Of a stretch of DNA of 64,000 nt, positions 1-9,856 are shown piece after piece. Position 1 is the stretch's first letter. Every line of letters begins with the position of its first letter. Both the position numbers and the translations under genes were made by a program. The stretch lies in contig NZ_CP031305.1 of NCBI RefSeq assembly GCF_004799645.1, positions 248,001-312,000 on the forward strand. Direction: 5' to 3'. This DNA comes from Natronorubrum bangense. Its GTDB lineage: Archaea > Halobacteriota > Halobacteria > Halobacteriales > Natrialbaceae. The notes under the pieces were generated by a model that was not told where the DNA came from, searched no databases, and was given only the letters and a program-made list of their open reading frames with translations.

Positions 1-1
1 G

Positions 2-1759
2 GCGATACCGCTCGTACTCGCGGGCGTCTTGCTCGTCGGATTCTTGTGGCCCGCAACGCGGGCGATGCCAATCGCCTGGGTCGTCGCGGTCCTGGTCGGC
101 TTTTTCATCTGGGGGATGCCGGTTGACTGGATCGCCGCGGCGTCGATCGTCGGTGTCATGACGGCCATCCAGATTCTCTGGATCGTCTTCGGCGCATTGT
201 TACTCCTGTACACGCTGATGCAGGCCGGCGCGTTCGATCGCATCAACGAAGGGTTCGCGAAGATCAGCAACGACCGGCGCGTGCAGGTGATCCTGCTCGG
301 CTTCTTCTTGGCGACGTTCATCGAGGGGGCAGCCGGGTTCGGGACGCCCGCCGCCGTCGTCGCCCCGCTGTTGCTCGCACTCGGATTCCCAGCGCTTGCG
401 GCGGTGATCGCGGCGCTGATCGGACACATCATCGCCGTCACCTACGGCGCAGTCGGGACGCCGATCATCATCGGGATCGAGAACCCGCTCGCAACGACGG
501 AATCGACCAATACGGCGATCACCGACGCCGGGTTTACCGTCCAGGCGTACTCGGTCGAAGTCGCGGTCTGGGCAGCGACCTACCACGCCCTCGTCGGATT
601 CGTCATGCCGCTGTTCGCCGTCGGGATGGTCGTCTACTTCTTCGGCGATCAGGACGAGCGTAGCCTCCAGCCGGCGTGGGACGTCGCGCCGCTGGCGCTG
701 TTCTCGGGGATCGCGTTCGTGGTCCCCTACTGGCTGTCGGCACAGATCAGTGCTGAGTTCCCCGCCCTGATGGGTGCGATGGTCGGCGGTGCAATCGTCG
801 TCGGCGCGCTCAAAGCGGGCTACTTCGTCCCCGACGAGGAGTGGGACTTTCCGGACCGGGAGGAGTGGCCGGCCCACTGGGTTGGCACGATCGAACCCGG
901 ACAGGCAAGCGCTCCGGGCGTCGAGCAGGGGGCCGATGACGGTGCGACGACCGCCGATGGCGGGCTCGTCGCCAGTCAGATGTCGCTGTTTCGCGCCTGG
1001 ACACCGTACATTCTGCTGGTCGTCTTGCTCGTCGTCACGCGAGTCGTCGATCCGCTTCCAGCGTTCTTGCAGGGAGAGGCCGTTGAGGTCGCCGGAACCA
1101 CGATCACGGCCCACCAACTGCTGTTCACCACGACGTGGGAAGGGATCTTTGGAACCGGTCTCGACGGTGGCATCGACTGGGTGTACGTCCCCGGCTTCTG
1201 GCTGGTTCTCTGTGCACTGATCGCGATCCCGCTGTACGGAATGTCCGGCACACAGGTGAAAGCCGCCTGGGCTGAAGCGGGTGAGAAGCTCGTCGCACCG
1301 TTCATCGCGCTGGTGTTCGTCATCGCAATGGTGCAGGTGATGCTCCAGTCCGGTGCACACGCCGAGGGCGTCGAAAGCATGATCTTCGTCCTCGCACAGG
1401 CGACTGCAAACGCCGTCGGACCCGCCTATCCGTTCGTCGCCGCGCTCATCGGCGCGCTCGGCGCCGCGATGGCCGGCTCGAACACGGTGTCGAATATCAC
1501 CTTCGGCGGGTTCCAGTTCGAGGCCGCCTCGCAGCTCGAGCTGCCGACCCAGCTCATCGTCGGCGCACAGGCCGTCGGCGGCGCGATCGGGAACCTCGTC
1601 GCGATCCACAACGTGGTTGCCGCGCTCGCGACCGTCGGCCTCGTCGGCCAGGAGGGACGTGTGATGCGGTTGAACCTGATCCCGCTCGTCTACTACGCAG
1701 TCGGGGTCGGAATCGTCGCAATGGTGTTCAGCTACGTCCTCTTCCCGGGTCTCTTCTAG
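2..1759 (+). CDS. lctP: L-lactate permease (LctP family), paralogue 1, 5' end outside window
   Basis: Integral membrane secondary transporter that imports lactate or glycolate with protons. The reading frame is open from the first bases of the window and already matches internal permease sequence there (ALPLLVVGVLLVG-type stretch in the two paralogues downstream), so the true start lies upstream; the TTG at 29 is not a credible start. Many hydrophobic segments are visible, with the family-typical [18 protein letters not shown] stretch and, near the C-terminus, GSNTVSNITFGGFQ and AIGNLVAIHNVVAA. A hydrophilic cytoplasmic loop lies around the [14 protein letters not shown] segment. It is the first of three tandem paralogues that end at a D-lactate dehydrogenase-like gene. 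A T7 run follows the stop codon. Confidence 0.93.
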   Translation, partial: AIPLVLAGVLLVGFLWPATRAMPIAWVVAVLVGFFIWGMPVDWIAAASIVGVMTAIQILWIVFGALLLLYTLMQAGAFDRINEGFAKISNDRRVQVILLGFFLATFIEGAAGFGTPAAVVAPLLLALGFPALAAVIAALIGHIIAVTYGAVGTPIIIGIENPLATTESTNTAITDAGFTVQAYSVEVAVWAATYHALVGFVMPLFAVGMVVYFFGDQDERSLQPAWDVAPLALFSGIAFVVPYWLSAQISAEFPALMGAMVGGAIVVGALKAGYFVPDEEWDFPDREEWPAHWVGTIEPGQASAPGVEQGADDGATTADGGLVASQMSLFRAWTPYILLVVLLVVTRVVDPLPAFLQGEAVEVAGTTITAHQLLFTTTWEGIFGTGLDGGIDWVYVPGFWLVLCALIAIPLYGMSGTQVKAAWAEAGEKLVAPFIALVFVIAMVQVMLQSGAHAEGVESMIFVLAQATANAVGPAYPFVAALIGALGAAMAGSNTVSNITFGGFQFEAASQLELPTQLIVGAQAVGGAIGNLVAIHNVVAALATVGLVGQEGRVMRLNLIPLVYYAVGVGIVAMVFSYVLFPGLF

Positions 1760-1778
1760 GGCCCGGTTTCGAACGGTC

Positions 1779-1785
1779 TTTTTTT
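1779..1785 (+). terminator. Oligo-T terminator after permease 1
   Basis: A run of seven T follows the stop codon of the first permease by about 20 bases and comes after a GC-rich stretch. Archaeal RNA polymerase terminates at such oligo-T tracts. The next gene is on the other strand, so a stop here makes sense. Confidence 0.5.
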
Positions 1786-1946
1786 GACTGAACAGCTGCC
1801 GCAGGAACCCTGAGACTGTTTTTGCTCGAGCGTGAATCCGAGCGAGAGCTGTCGCGTCACGGCACCGAACGCCAACCGGATTCAGCCCCGGACCACGAGT
1901 AGCGAGTCGAGAACGGACGGAAGCCAGCGCCGGTGTAACAGCGTTC

Positions 1947-2564
1947 TCAGCCGAGCGTTGGCGTGAACCGATCGTCCCCGAGGAAGTTCCAGATGTGACC
2001 TCGCTCTTCGGGCGGGTCGACGGCAGGCAACTCCTTGAGCGCGGGTTGAATCGCGTTCCACCACCCTTCCGCCGTCTCGAACTCGGCTGGGTGGTCGGGA
2101 TAGACGTGTTCGAGGAACTCCGACTTGGTCGCGCTCGGGTGATCGACGATGTACTCGTAGGCTGCCCGTAACGCGTCGCGGCGCGCCTCGAGCGACTGCC
2201 CGGTTCCTGGGAGGTCGGCAGTGCGGATCGCCGTCTCGATGGCGGCGGACGACTCGTCACCCTTGGTTCGTTCTCCCGCCGGCGACGCCACCTCGGGCTG
2301 TCCTCGTTCCGGTGGCGTCTCGATCGGAATCCACCACACCCGTCCTCGAGCACCCACCTTGCGCGTCTCGAGGGTCCCGCGATCGACGAGCTCATTCAGT
2401 TTGTTGTGGGCGGTTCGGCGGGAACACTCGAGCGCGTCCATGACGTCGTCAGCAGTCAGCGGCCGACCGTAATCTGACCGATCCTCGAAGACAGTGAGGG
2501 CGGCCTCCGGGGGGATTCGATCGGTGTACTGCCCGTGTTCGTTCCGTTCTCGATCAGCACCCAT
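1947..2564 (-). CDS. Winged-helix DNA-binding protein, probable transcription regulator
   Basis: 205 residues, acidic. Residues about 25-75 form a helix-turn-helix/winged-helix module: an initial PPEAALTVF segment, then YGRPLTADDVMDAL, and a recognition-helix-like CSRRTAHNKLNELVDRGTL followed by a wing (KVGARGRVWWIP). This arrangement is common in haloarchaeal regulators. The C-terminal half (about 120-205) holds a conserved-looking alpha-helical domain with FLEHVYPDHPAEFETAEGWW and is of unknown role. It sits on the minus strand between lactate permeases 1 and 2 and is divergent from permease 2, so control of the lactate genes is a reasonable inference but not shown. No sensor domain was recognised. 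Confidence 0.8.
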   Translation of the reverse strand: MGADRERNEHGQYTDRIPPEAALTVFEDRSDYGRPLTADDVMDALECSRRTAHNKLNELVDRGTLETRKVGARGRVWWIPIETPPERGQPEVASPAGERTKGDESSAAIETAIRTADLPGTGQSLEARRDALRAAYEYIVDHPSATKSEFLEHVYPDHPAEFETAEGWWNAIQPALKELPAVDPPEERGHIWNFLGDDRFTPTLG

Positions 2565-2684
2565 ACGCGCTACCAGTGCAGTCGACTGTAAATGCTTTTG
2601 CCCCGCGAGCCGAGTCGGAACTGGAAATGATACCGAATTCGGTCGGATACCCGCGTGAGGAGTACACGTTTGTGGTCTCAGTTT

Positions 2685-2765
2685 ATATCATCGTGCGATA
2701 TCCGTGGGGGGTTCCGATCCGACAACTATAACTGGTACATGTACACAGATATCATACGACATGAT
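2685..2765 (+). promoter_or_regulatory. Candidate operator/promoter region of permease 2
   Basis: The region between the divergent regulator and permease 2 has three short inverted repeats: ATATC/GATAT (2685-2689 and 2697-2701), a perfect palindrome GTACATGTAC (2735-2744), and ATCAT-ACGAC-ATGAT (2751-2765). TATA-like stretches (TTTATATC near 2682 and CTATAAC near 2727) lie beside them. If the second is used, the message has a leader of roughly 80 bases, unusual for this mostly leaderless genome. Function as operators is inferred. Confidence 0.4.
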
Positions 2766-2834
2766 GCCAGGGGAACGCCAGCGGCGGGGCGCTGTAGGAG
2801 TCGTCTGTGAGACCGGTGTGACGAATTGACGAGT

Positions 2835-4613
2835 ATGGTATCGGAACTAGACGTACTGTTCGCCGCCCTCCCCCTGCTCGTCGTCGGCGTCTTGCTCGTT
2901 GGATTGCTGTGGCCGGCGACACGGGCGATGCCGATCGCGTGGCTCGCTGCCATCGGCGTCGCCGCCGTTGTCTGGAACATGCCGCCAGCGTGGCTCGCCG
3001 CGGCGACGATCGAAGGAATCCTCACCGCGATACAGATCCTGTGGATCGTCTTCGGTGCCCTCGTGCTCTTGTATACGATGATGCTAGCGGGGGCGTTCGA
3101 TGCCCTCAACCGGAGCTTCGCGACGGTCAGCGAGGACCGCCGCATCCAAGTGGTTCTGGTCGCCTTTTTCCTCGCGACGTTCCTCGAGGGCGTCGCCGGC
3201 TTCGGGACGCCGGCAGCCGTCGTCGCGCCGCTGTTGCTGGGACTCGGCTTCCCGGCGCTTGCGGCAGTGATCGCAGCGCTGATCGGCCACATCATCGCCG
3301 TCACCTACGGCGCGGTTGGGACGCCGATCATCGTCGGCATCCGGGAACCGATGGATAGCGTCTTCCGGATCAGAACGGCGCTCGAAAGCGAGGGGGTGAC
3401 TGCAGCGGAGTTCTCGGTCAACGTCGCAGCGTGGGCGGCGACCTACCATCTGCTCGTTGGCGTCTTGATGCCGTTCATCGCGGTCGCGATGGTCGTCTAC
3501 TTCTTTGGCGAGCGCCGATCGATCAGGCCCGCACTCGAGGTCGCGCCGCTGTGTCTGTTCGCAGGCGTCGCGTTCGGCGTTCCGTACTGGTTTTCGGCCT
3601 GGTATGTCACGCCGGAGTTTCCGAGTCTGATCGGATCGATGGTCGGCGCGACGGTCGTCGTCGGCGCGCTGCGGGCGGGCTACTTCGTTCCCGACGAGGA
3701 CTGGGAGTTTCCCGACCAGTCCGAGTGGCCCGACCACTGGCTGGGCGACATCCAGCCCGGCGACCGCGGATCGGTGTTGTCCAGCGAGCCACGGATGTCT
3801 CTCGTTCGTGCGTGGACGCCGTACCTCCTGTTGCTCGTATTGCTCGTCGTCACTCGGCTGGTGGAACCGCTCCCGGCACTGTTACAGGGAGAGACGGTGA
3901 CGATCCTCGGCCGAGAGCTGTCGTTGACGCTCTGGTCGATCAGTACCGGCGTGGGCCAGTTTACGATCGGCCTCGTCTCCCTCGAGTGGGCCGAGATATT
4001 CGGGACGAGAATCGGCAACGAGATCGACTTCGGCTACGTCCCCGGCATGTGGCTGCTGGGCAGCGCGCTCGCGGCGATGGTGCTGTTCGATATGGAACGA
4101 TCGGACGCGACAACCGCCTGCCTCGAGGCCGCCAGAAAGCTCGTGACGCCGCTGATCGCGCTGGTGTTCGTCCTTGCAATGGCACAGGTCATGCTCCAGT
4201 CGGCCGCCCATCCGGATGCACCGCCCCAGAGCATGATCGTCGTCCTCGCGATGGCAACCGCGACCGTCTTCGGGCCCGCCTACCCGTTCGTCGCCGCGCT
4301 CATCGGCGCGCTCGGGGCCACACTCGTGGGATCGAACACCGTCAGCAACATCACGTTCGGCCCGCTGCAGTTCATCGCTGCGGAGAACCTCGGCATCTCG
4401 CGGGAACTCACCGTCGGCTCACAAGCTGTCGGCGGCGCGATCGGGAACCTCGTTGCGATCCACAACGTCGTCGCTGCGCTCGCAACGGTCGGCCTCGTCG
4501 GCCAAGAGGGGCGCGTGATCCGGGTGAATCTCGTTCCGCTCGTATACTACACCGTCTTTGTGGGCGTCTGGACCGTACTCTTCGTCTACGTCCTCTTCCC
4601 AGATGTCTTCTGA
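2835..4613 (+). CDS. lctP: L-lactate permease (LctP family), paralogue 2
   Basis: 592-residue polytopic membrane protein of the lactate/glycolate:H+ symporter family. The ATG at 2835 (MVSELDVLF) is preferred over an in-frame TTG nine bases earlier. It shares with its neighbours the [18 protein letters not shown] segment, the cytoplasmic SEWPDHWLGDIQPG loop, the GSNTVSNITFGPLQF helix and the C-terminal [22 protein letters not shown] stretch in part. The whole family length is present (about 550-600 residues). The loop between the two halves is shorter in acidic residues than in paralogue 1, and an extra segment occurs near LSLTLWSISTGVGQFT. No other gene lies between it and permease 3, but a separate promoter is likely. 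Confidence 0.95.
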   Translation: MVSELDVLFAALPLLVVGVLLVGLLWPATRAMPIAWLAAIGVAAVVWNMPPAWLAAATIEGILTAIQILWIVFGALVLLYTMMLAGAFDALNRSFATVSEDRRIQVVLVAFFLATFLEGVAGFGTPAAVVAPLLLGLGFPALAAVIAALIGHIIAVTYGAVGTPIIVGIREPMDSVFRIRTALESEGVTAAEFSVNVAAWAATYHLLVGVLMPFIAVAMVVYFFGERRSIRPALEVAPLCLFAGVAFGVPYWFSAWYVTPEFPSLIGSMVGATVVVGALRAGYFVPDEDWEFPDQSEWPDHWLGDIQPGDRGSVLSSEPRMSLVRAWTPYLLLLVLLVVTRLVEPLPALLQGETVTILGRELSLTLWSISTGVGQFTIGLVSLEWAEIFGTRIGNEIDFGYVPGMWLLGSALAAMVLFDMERSDATTACLEAARKLVTPLIALVFVLAMAQVMLQSAAHPDAPPQSMIVVLAMATATVFGPAYPFVAALIGALGATLVGSNTVSNITFGPLQFIAAENLGISRELTVGSQAVGGAIGNLVAIHNVVAALATVGLVGQEGRVIRVNLVPLVYYTVFVGVWTVLFVYVLFPDVF

Positions 4614-4853
4614 CCTGTGGCTTCGACGTTTCCGCGCTTGTCTCCGAACGAACACTAAATCGACCATCCCTGGATGTATGGCCAGCAATCATCCCATATA
4701 TTCATTATATATGCAACAATCATGGGAGTGCTCGACAATTCCGATAAATATACATGGTGATCCCCTCGAGACTCGACCGATGCGGCCATCTCACATTCGA
4801 TGGGACGACGAGAGAACAATTCAGTGGATTGAATCTTCTGGAACGGGTCCGCT
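4614..4853 (+). promoter_or_regulatory. Promoter/leader region of permease 3
   Basis: About 240 bases without a gene. It has an AT-rich patch (around 4700-4760) with TATA-like sequences, the best being GATAAATATAC near 4742. An inverted pair TCCCAT ... ATGGGA flanks the CATTATATATGCAAC patch. As for permease 2, the TATA-like element lies about 100 bases before the start codon, so a leader of some 80 bases is possible. Regulation is inferred only. Confidence 0.4.
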
Positions 4854-6611
4854 ATGACCGGTCTGATCGAAGTCGGAGCGGCACTGGCACCGCTCGTTAT
4901 CGTCGCTGTGTTGCTGGTCGGCCTGTTGTGGCCCGCCGCACGGTCGATGCCAGTCGCGTGGCTCGTCGCTGCGATCGTCGGGTTCGTGATCTGGGATATG
5001 CCGTTCGAGTGGATCGTTGCGGCGAGTATCCGTGGCGGCATGGCGGCGATCGAGATCCTCTGGATCGTCTTCGGCGCGCTCGTATTGTTGTATACACTGA
5101 TGCGATCGGGAGCGGTCGACCGAATCAACGACGGGTTCGCCTCGATCAGTGAGGATCGCCGCGTGCAGGTCGTCCTGCTCGCCTTCTTCCTCGCGACGTT
5201 CATCGAGGGAGTCGCTGGCTTCGGGACGCCGGCGGCAGTCGTCGCGCCGCTGTTGCTCGCGCTGGGGTTCCCGGCGCTGGCTGCGGTCGTCGCGGCGCTG
5301 GTCGGACACGCAGTTGCGACAGTGTTCGGCGCGGTCGGCACGCCGGTCATCGTCGGCTTCGAGGCACCACTCGGGAGCGTCGAGGATGTAATCGCCACCG
5401 GCGGGATGTCGGTCGGCGAATTTGCCGCGTCGGCCGGCGGCTGGGCGGCGCTGTTCAACGGCATTCTCGGCGTCTTGATGCCGATGTTCGCCGTCGGAAT
5501 GGTCGTCTACTTCTTTGGCGACACCGAGGAGCGATCGCTCGCCCCGCTGTGGGACGTCGCGCCGCTGTGTCTGTTCGCCGGCGTCGCCTTCGCCGTCCCC
5601 TACTGGGCGTCGGCGTGGTTCATCGGCCCGGAACTCCCCTCGCTCATCGGCGCGATGGTCGGCGGCGCAATCGTCGTCGGCGCGCTCAAAGCGGGCTACT
5701 TCGAACCGGACTCCACCTGGGAGTTCCCTCCACAAGACGAGTGGCCCGACCACTGGGTCGGGACCATCGAGCCGGGAAGCGACGAGACGGACACGGCGAC
5801 GGCCGATACGCAGTCGATGTCGCTGCTGCGTGCGTGGTCGCCGTACCTGATTCTCGTCGTGTTGCTGATCGGGACCCGCGTGGTCGAACCCGCCGCGGAC
5901 TTCCTGCAGGGAGAGGTGGCCGAACTCTTCGGAACGACCGTCCAGACCAACCTCGTCTTCCTCGAGTGGAATTCGATTTTCGGAACCGAAATCAGCGGGG
6001 CGATCGACTGGGCCTACGTTCCCGGCACCTGGCTCATCATCAGCGCGCTGATCGCCATCCCGCTGTTCGGGATGGATCTCGAGGAGGCCGCTGGTGCGTG
6101 GCGCGAGGCCGGGAGCAAAATCGTCTCGCCGCTGGTCGCGCTCGTGTTCGTCATCGCGATGGTCGAAATCATGCTCGAGACCGACGCCCACTTCGAGGAC
6201 GGAGCCGCCGCCGGCGTCCCCGACGGGAGCATGATCGTCGTCCTGGCGGATGCAACCGCAGCAGTGATCGGGCCCGCCTATCCGATGTTCGCACCGGCCG
6301 TTGGCGCGCTCGGTGCGTTCATCGCTGGCTCGATCACGGTCAGTAACATCACCTTCAGTGCGTTCCAGTTCGAAGTCGCCCAGAGCCTCGGACTGCCAAC
6401 CCAGCTGATGCTCGGCGCACAGTCTATCGGCGCGGCGATCGGGAACGTGATCGCGATTCACAACGTCATCGCCGCCCTCGCGACGGTCGGACTGGTCGGC
6501 AAGACCGGCCGAATCGTTCGACTCAACCTTATCCCCGTCGCATACTATCTGTTCGTGGGCGGTCTCCTGACGACGATTGCCGCCTACGTCGTCTTCCCGA
6601 CGGTGTTCTAA
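4854..6611 (+). CDS. lctP: L-lactate permease (LctP family), paralogue 3
   Basis: 585-residue membrane transporter, full length for the family, starting at ATG ([14 protein letters not shown]). The diagnostic [18 protein letters not shown] helix is present, as are the [13 protein letters not shown] loop and the C-terminal [14 protein letters not shown] segment. It departs from its paralogues at family-conserved spots: [13 protein letters not shown] replaces GSNTVSNITFG, and [16 protein letters not shown] replaces GHIIAVTYGAVGTPII. It also carries its own insert, [15 protein letters not shown]. These changes suggest a different substrate preference. The dehydrogenase gene follows after 86 bases on the same strand. 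Confidence 0.94.
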   Translation: MTGLIEVGAALAPLVIVAVLLVGLLWPAARSMPVAWLVAAIVGFVIWDMPFEWIVAASIRGGMAAIEILWIVFGALVLLYTLMRSGAVDRINDGFASISEDRRVQVVLLAFFLATFIEGVAGFGTPAAVVAPLLLALGFPALAAVVAALVGHAVATVFGAVGTPVIVGFEAPLGSVEDVIATGGMSVGEFAASAGGWAALFNGILGVLMPMFAVGMVVYFFGDTEERSLAPLWDVAPLCLFAGVAFAVPYWASAWFIGPELPSLIGAMVGGAIVVGALKAGYFEPDSTWEFPPQDEWPDHWVGTIEPGSDETDTATADTQSMSLLRAWSPYLILVVLLIGTRVVEPAADFLQGEVAELFGTTVQTNLVFLEWNSIFGTEISGAIDWAYVPGTWLIISALIAIPLFGMDLEEAAGAWREAGSKIVSPLVALVFVIAMVEIMLETDAHFEDGAAAGVPDGSMIVVLADATAAVIGPAYPMFAPAVGALGAFIAGSITVSNITFSAFQFEVAQSLGLPTQLMLGAQSIGAAIGNVIAIHNVIAALATVGLVGKTGRIVRLNLIPVAYYLFVGGLLTTIAAYVVFPTVF

Positions 6612-6697
6612 CCGTCGCTGGCAGTATAAGCATCGACTCCCAATACCCATCTCACGAAGCGTTCGACTGACGCTAACGGACGCCTGAGACAACACCA

Positions 6698-9600
6698 ATG
6701 ACGATAACACCACCAAACCGACTCGACCCAGCGGACGATCCCGAAGCGAACTACAACTACCAGAGCGACGACATCGAACGGCCCGACCTGCTCGCAGACC
6801 TCGAGGCCCGCGTCGATGGCGACGTTCGCTTCGATAGCTACTCGAGACAGCTGTATGCGACCGACGCGAGCATTTACGAGGTGACACCGATCGGCGTTGT
6901 CTTCCCGACGTCGACCGACGATGTTGCGAGTGTCGTCTCCTACTGTGCCGACAACGAAATTCCGGTCCTCCCCCGCGGTGGCGGGACAAGTCTCGCCGGC
7001 CAGACGGTCAACGAAGCCGTCGTCCTCGATTTCACGACGTACATGGACGACGTCGTCGACATCGATCCCGACGCCCGGCGCGCAACTGCACAGACGGGGA
7101 TCTATCTCGGTTCGTTCAACGAGGCGCTCGCGCCCCACGAACTGAAGTTCGCCCCTGACCCGGCGTGGGGCGACAAGAGCGCACTCGGCGGCGCGATCGG
7201 CAACAACACGACGGGTGCTCACTCCCTGCAGTACGGCAAGACCGACGCCTACGTCGAGGAAGTCGAAGTCGTGCTCGCCGATGGAACCGTCACCACCTTC
7301 GGCGAGGTCGACCTCGAGGACGTCCCGGAACTCGCAGACGGTGACGACCTCGAGTCGGCGATCTACGCCGAAGTCGCCCGAATTCTCGAGGAGCAGGGCG
7401 ATCTCATCGACGACGTCTACCCCGACCTGAAACGGAACGTCTCGGGCTACAATCTCGACTGGCTCGTCGAAGACGCCTACGGCGGCGAACGCGGCATCGG
7501 CGAACCCGACTCCGAAGGTGGGACGATCAACCTCGCGAAACTGCTCTGTGGCAGCGAGGGAACGCTTGCGATCGTCACCGAGGCGACCGTCTCGCTCGAG
7601 ACGATCCCCGAGGAAAAGAGCATGGCGTTGCTTGCCTACGACAGCGTCCTCGAAGCGATGGACGACGTCGAACCCATCGTCGAACACGATCCGGCCGCCG
7701 TCGAAGTGCTCGACGACGTGATGATCGACCTCGCACGAGACACTCCCGAATTCGCGCCCGTCACCGAGATGCTTCCGGACGGGACGGCCGCGGTCTTGAT
7801 CGTCGAGTTCTACGCTGACGACGTCGACGACGGCAAACGGAAGGTCGCGAACCTGCTCGCGGATCGCTGTCCGAGCGTCGAGTCGGAGGGCGAGGCCGAC
7901 GACGAGGACGAGCGAACGATCACCGGTGCGGACACGCTGGCGTTCGACGCCATTGAGGCCTACGACGCCGACAGTCGGGCGAAGATCTGGAAGCTGCGCA
8001 AATCCGGCCTCCCGATCTTGCTCTCGCGGACGACCGACGAGAAACACGTCGCCTTCATCGAAGACACCGGCATCCCGCCGGCAAACCTTCGGGCGTTCGT
8101 CGCCGACTTCCAGGAGGTCCTCGAGGACCACGACACCTACGCCAGCTTCTACGCCCACGCCGGTCCGGGCGTCCTCCACATCCGCCCGCTGGTGAACACG
8201 AAGACCGACGCGGGTCTCGAGGACATGGAGTCGATCACCGACGCCGTGACCGACCTCGTCGTCAAGTACGACGGCTCCGTCTCGGGCGAACACGGCGACG
8301 GCCGCGCTCGCACCCAGTGGAACCGCAAACTGTACGGGGAGGCGGTCTGGGAGACGTTCCAGGAGCTCAAAACGGCGTTCGACCCCGACTGGCTGCTCAA
8401 TCCGGGGCAGGTCGTCTACCGCGACGACGACCCGACCGATATGACCAAAAACCACCGGTTCGGCCCCGACTACGAGTTCAACGCCGGCTTCGAGCCAGCA
8501 CTCGAGTGGGACAACGACCAGGGCTTTCAGGGGATGACCGAACTCTGTCACGGCTGTGGCGGCTGTCGCGGCGAGCAGTCCACGACCGGCGGCGTGATGT
8601 GTCCGACCTTCCGGGCCGAAGACGAGGAGATCCTCTCGACGCGTGGTCGGGCGAACATGCTCCGACAGGCGATGAGCGGCGAACTCGAGCCAGACGAACA
8701 GTTCGACGACGAGTTCGTCGAGGAGGTGCTCGACCTCTGTATCGGCTGTAAGGGCTGTAAACACGACTGTCCGAGCGGGGTCGATATGGCCAAGCTGAAA
8801 GCCGAACTCACCTACGAACATCACAAGCGAAACGGCGTCTCGCTTCGCGATCAGTTCTTCACGAACTTCGAGACCCTCGCAAAGCTCGGTTCTGCGACGG
8901 CCCCCGTCTCGAACTGGATGGCGAAGCTGCCCGGCAGCGGCGTCCTCACCGAGAAGTTGCTTGGGATCTCCCGCGAGCGCGACCTGCCGACGTTCCAGCG
9001 CAACACGTTTGCAAAACGCGTCGCGGACCACCGACCCGCCGTGCCCGCTCGCGAGGCCGACCGCCGCGTCGTCCTCGTTCCCGACATCTACACCAACCAC
9101 GAGTATCCCGAGGCCGGAGAAGCCGCCCTCGCGGTGCTCGAGGCCGCAGGCGTCCACGTCGAGATTGCTGACCCACGCGATGTCGGTCGGCCAGCGTACT
9201 CGAAGGGGCTGCTCGGTCAGGCCGCTGAGGACGCGACCGACACCGTCCACGAACTCCTGCCGTACGTCGAGGACGGGTACGACGTCGTCCTGATCGAGCC
9301 CTCCGACGCCGTCATGGTCCAGTCGGATTATCTCGACCTGTTCGACCATCCGGAGGTCGAGGCGGTCGCCACGAACACCTACGGCGTCTGTGAGTACATC
9401 GATCAGTTCGATCTCGACGCCGACATCGAGTTCGCGGCCCCCGACGAACACCTCGCCTACCACGGCCACTGCCATCAGAAGGCCCACGCGAAAGACCACC
9501 ACGCCGTCGGCGTTCTTCGACGGGCCGGCTACGCGGTCGATCCGCTCGATTCGACGTGCTGTGGAATGGCCGGCTCCTTTGGCTACGAGGTCGAACACTA

Positions 9601-9778
9601 CTCGATGAGTAAGGCCATCGGTGAGGTCCTCTACGAACAGGTCGACGACAGCACGGCCGAGCGCGTCGTCGCTCCCGGCGCATCCTGTCGGACCCAACTC
9701 GAGGACCGTCCCGGTGCGACCGAGAAGCCGCCGACGCCGATCGAGGTCGTCGCCGCGGCACTCGCCGGGCGACGGTAG
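6698..9778 (+). CDS. FAD-linked and Fe-S D-2-hydroxyacid dehydrogenase (D-lactate dehydrogenase-like)
   Basis: 1026 residues that fuse two modules. The N-terminal half is an FAD_binding_4/VAO-type oxidase (PRGGGTSLAGQ for FAD binding near residues 93-105; GSFGYN-type and SGEHGDGRARTQW motifs later). The C-terminal half is a GlpC/GlcF-like part with two cysteine clusters (CHGCGGC...CP near 616; CIGCKGCKHDCP near 679) and a CCG domain (HCHQKAH near 924, CCGMAGSFGYE near 950) for electron transfer. This is the architecture of YdiJ-like D-2-hydroxyglutarate dehydrogenase and of Dld-type D-lactate dehydrogenase. The three lactate permeases upstream favour lactate (or glycolate) as substrate, with electrons passed to the membrane quinone pool. 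Exact substrate is inference. Confidence 0.88.
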   Translation: MTITPPNRLDPADDPEANYNYQSDDIERPDLLADLEARVDGDVRFDSYSRQLYATDASIYEVTPIGVVFPTSTDDVASVVSYCADNEIPVLPRGGGTSLAGQTVNEAVVLDFTTYMDDVVDIDPDARRATAQTGIYLGSFNEALAPHELKFAPDPAWGDKSALGGAIGNNTTGAHSLQYGKTDAYVEEVEVVLADGTVTTFGEVDLEDVPELADGDDLESAIYAEVARILEEQGDLIDDVYPDLKRNVSGYNLDWLVEDAYGGERGIGEPDSEGGTINLAKLLCGSEGTLAIVTEATVSLETIPEEKSMALLAYDSVLEAMDDVEPIVEHDPAAVEVLDDVMIDLARDTPEFAPVTEMLPDGTAAVLIVEFYADDVDDGKRKVANLLADRCPSVESEGEADDEDERTITGADTLAFDAIEAYDADSRAKIWKLRKSGLPILLSRTTDEKHVAFIEDTGIPPANLRAFVADFQEVLEDHDTYASFYAHAGPGVLHIRPLVNTKTDAGLEDMESITDAVTDLVVKYDGSVSGEHGDGRARTQWNRKLYGEAVWETFQELKTAFDPDWLLNPGQVVYRDDDPTDMTKNHRFGPDYEFNAGFEPALEWDNDQGFQGMTELCHGCGGCRGEQSTTGGVMCPTFRAEDEEILSTRGRANMLRQAMSGELEPDEQFDDEFVEEVLDLCIGCKGCKHDCPSGVDMAKLKAELTYEHHKRNGVSLRDQFFTNFETLAKLGSATAPVSNWMAKLPGSGVLTEKLLGISRERDLPTFQRNTFAKRVADHRPAVPAREADRRVVLVPDIYTNHEYPEAGEAALAVLEAAGVHVEIADPRDVGRPAYSKGLLGQAAEDATDTVHELLPYVEDGYDVVLIEPSDAVMVQSDYLDLFDHPEVEAVATNTYGVCEYIDQFDLDADIEFAAPDEHLAYHGHCHQKAHAKDHHAVGVLRRAGYAVDPLDSTCCGMAGSFGYEVEHYSMSKAIGEVLYEQVDDSTAERVVAPGASCRTQLEDRPGATEKPPTPIEVVAAALAGRR

Positions 9779-9856
9779 TCGGAACCAGCGCCGGGGCGAG
9801 TTTCGTCGCCGGTTCTTCCCGAGTTTTTATTTAGTTGACTGGTCTGGTCTGTATGT

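Noticed and set aside
200-2395. Long antisense open frame over permease 1
   Set aside because: The Arg/Gln/Asp-rich peptide is the usual high-GC shadow of the permease and has no family features.
6608-9697. Antisense open frame of about 1030 codons over the dehydrogenase
   Set aside because: The forward frame has clear FAD and Fe-S motifs; the antisense frame is a GC-driven shadow rich in Val and Asp with no domains.
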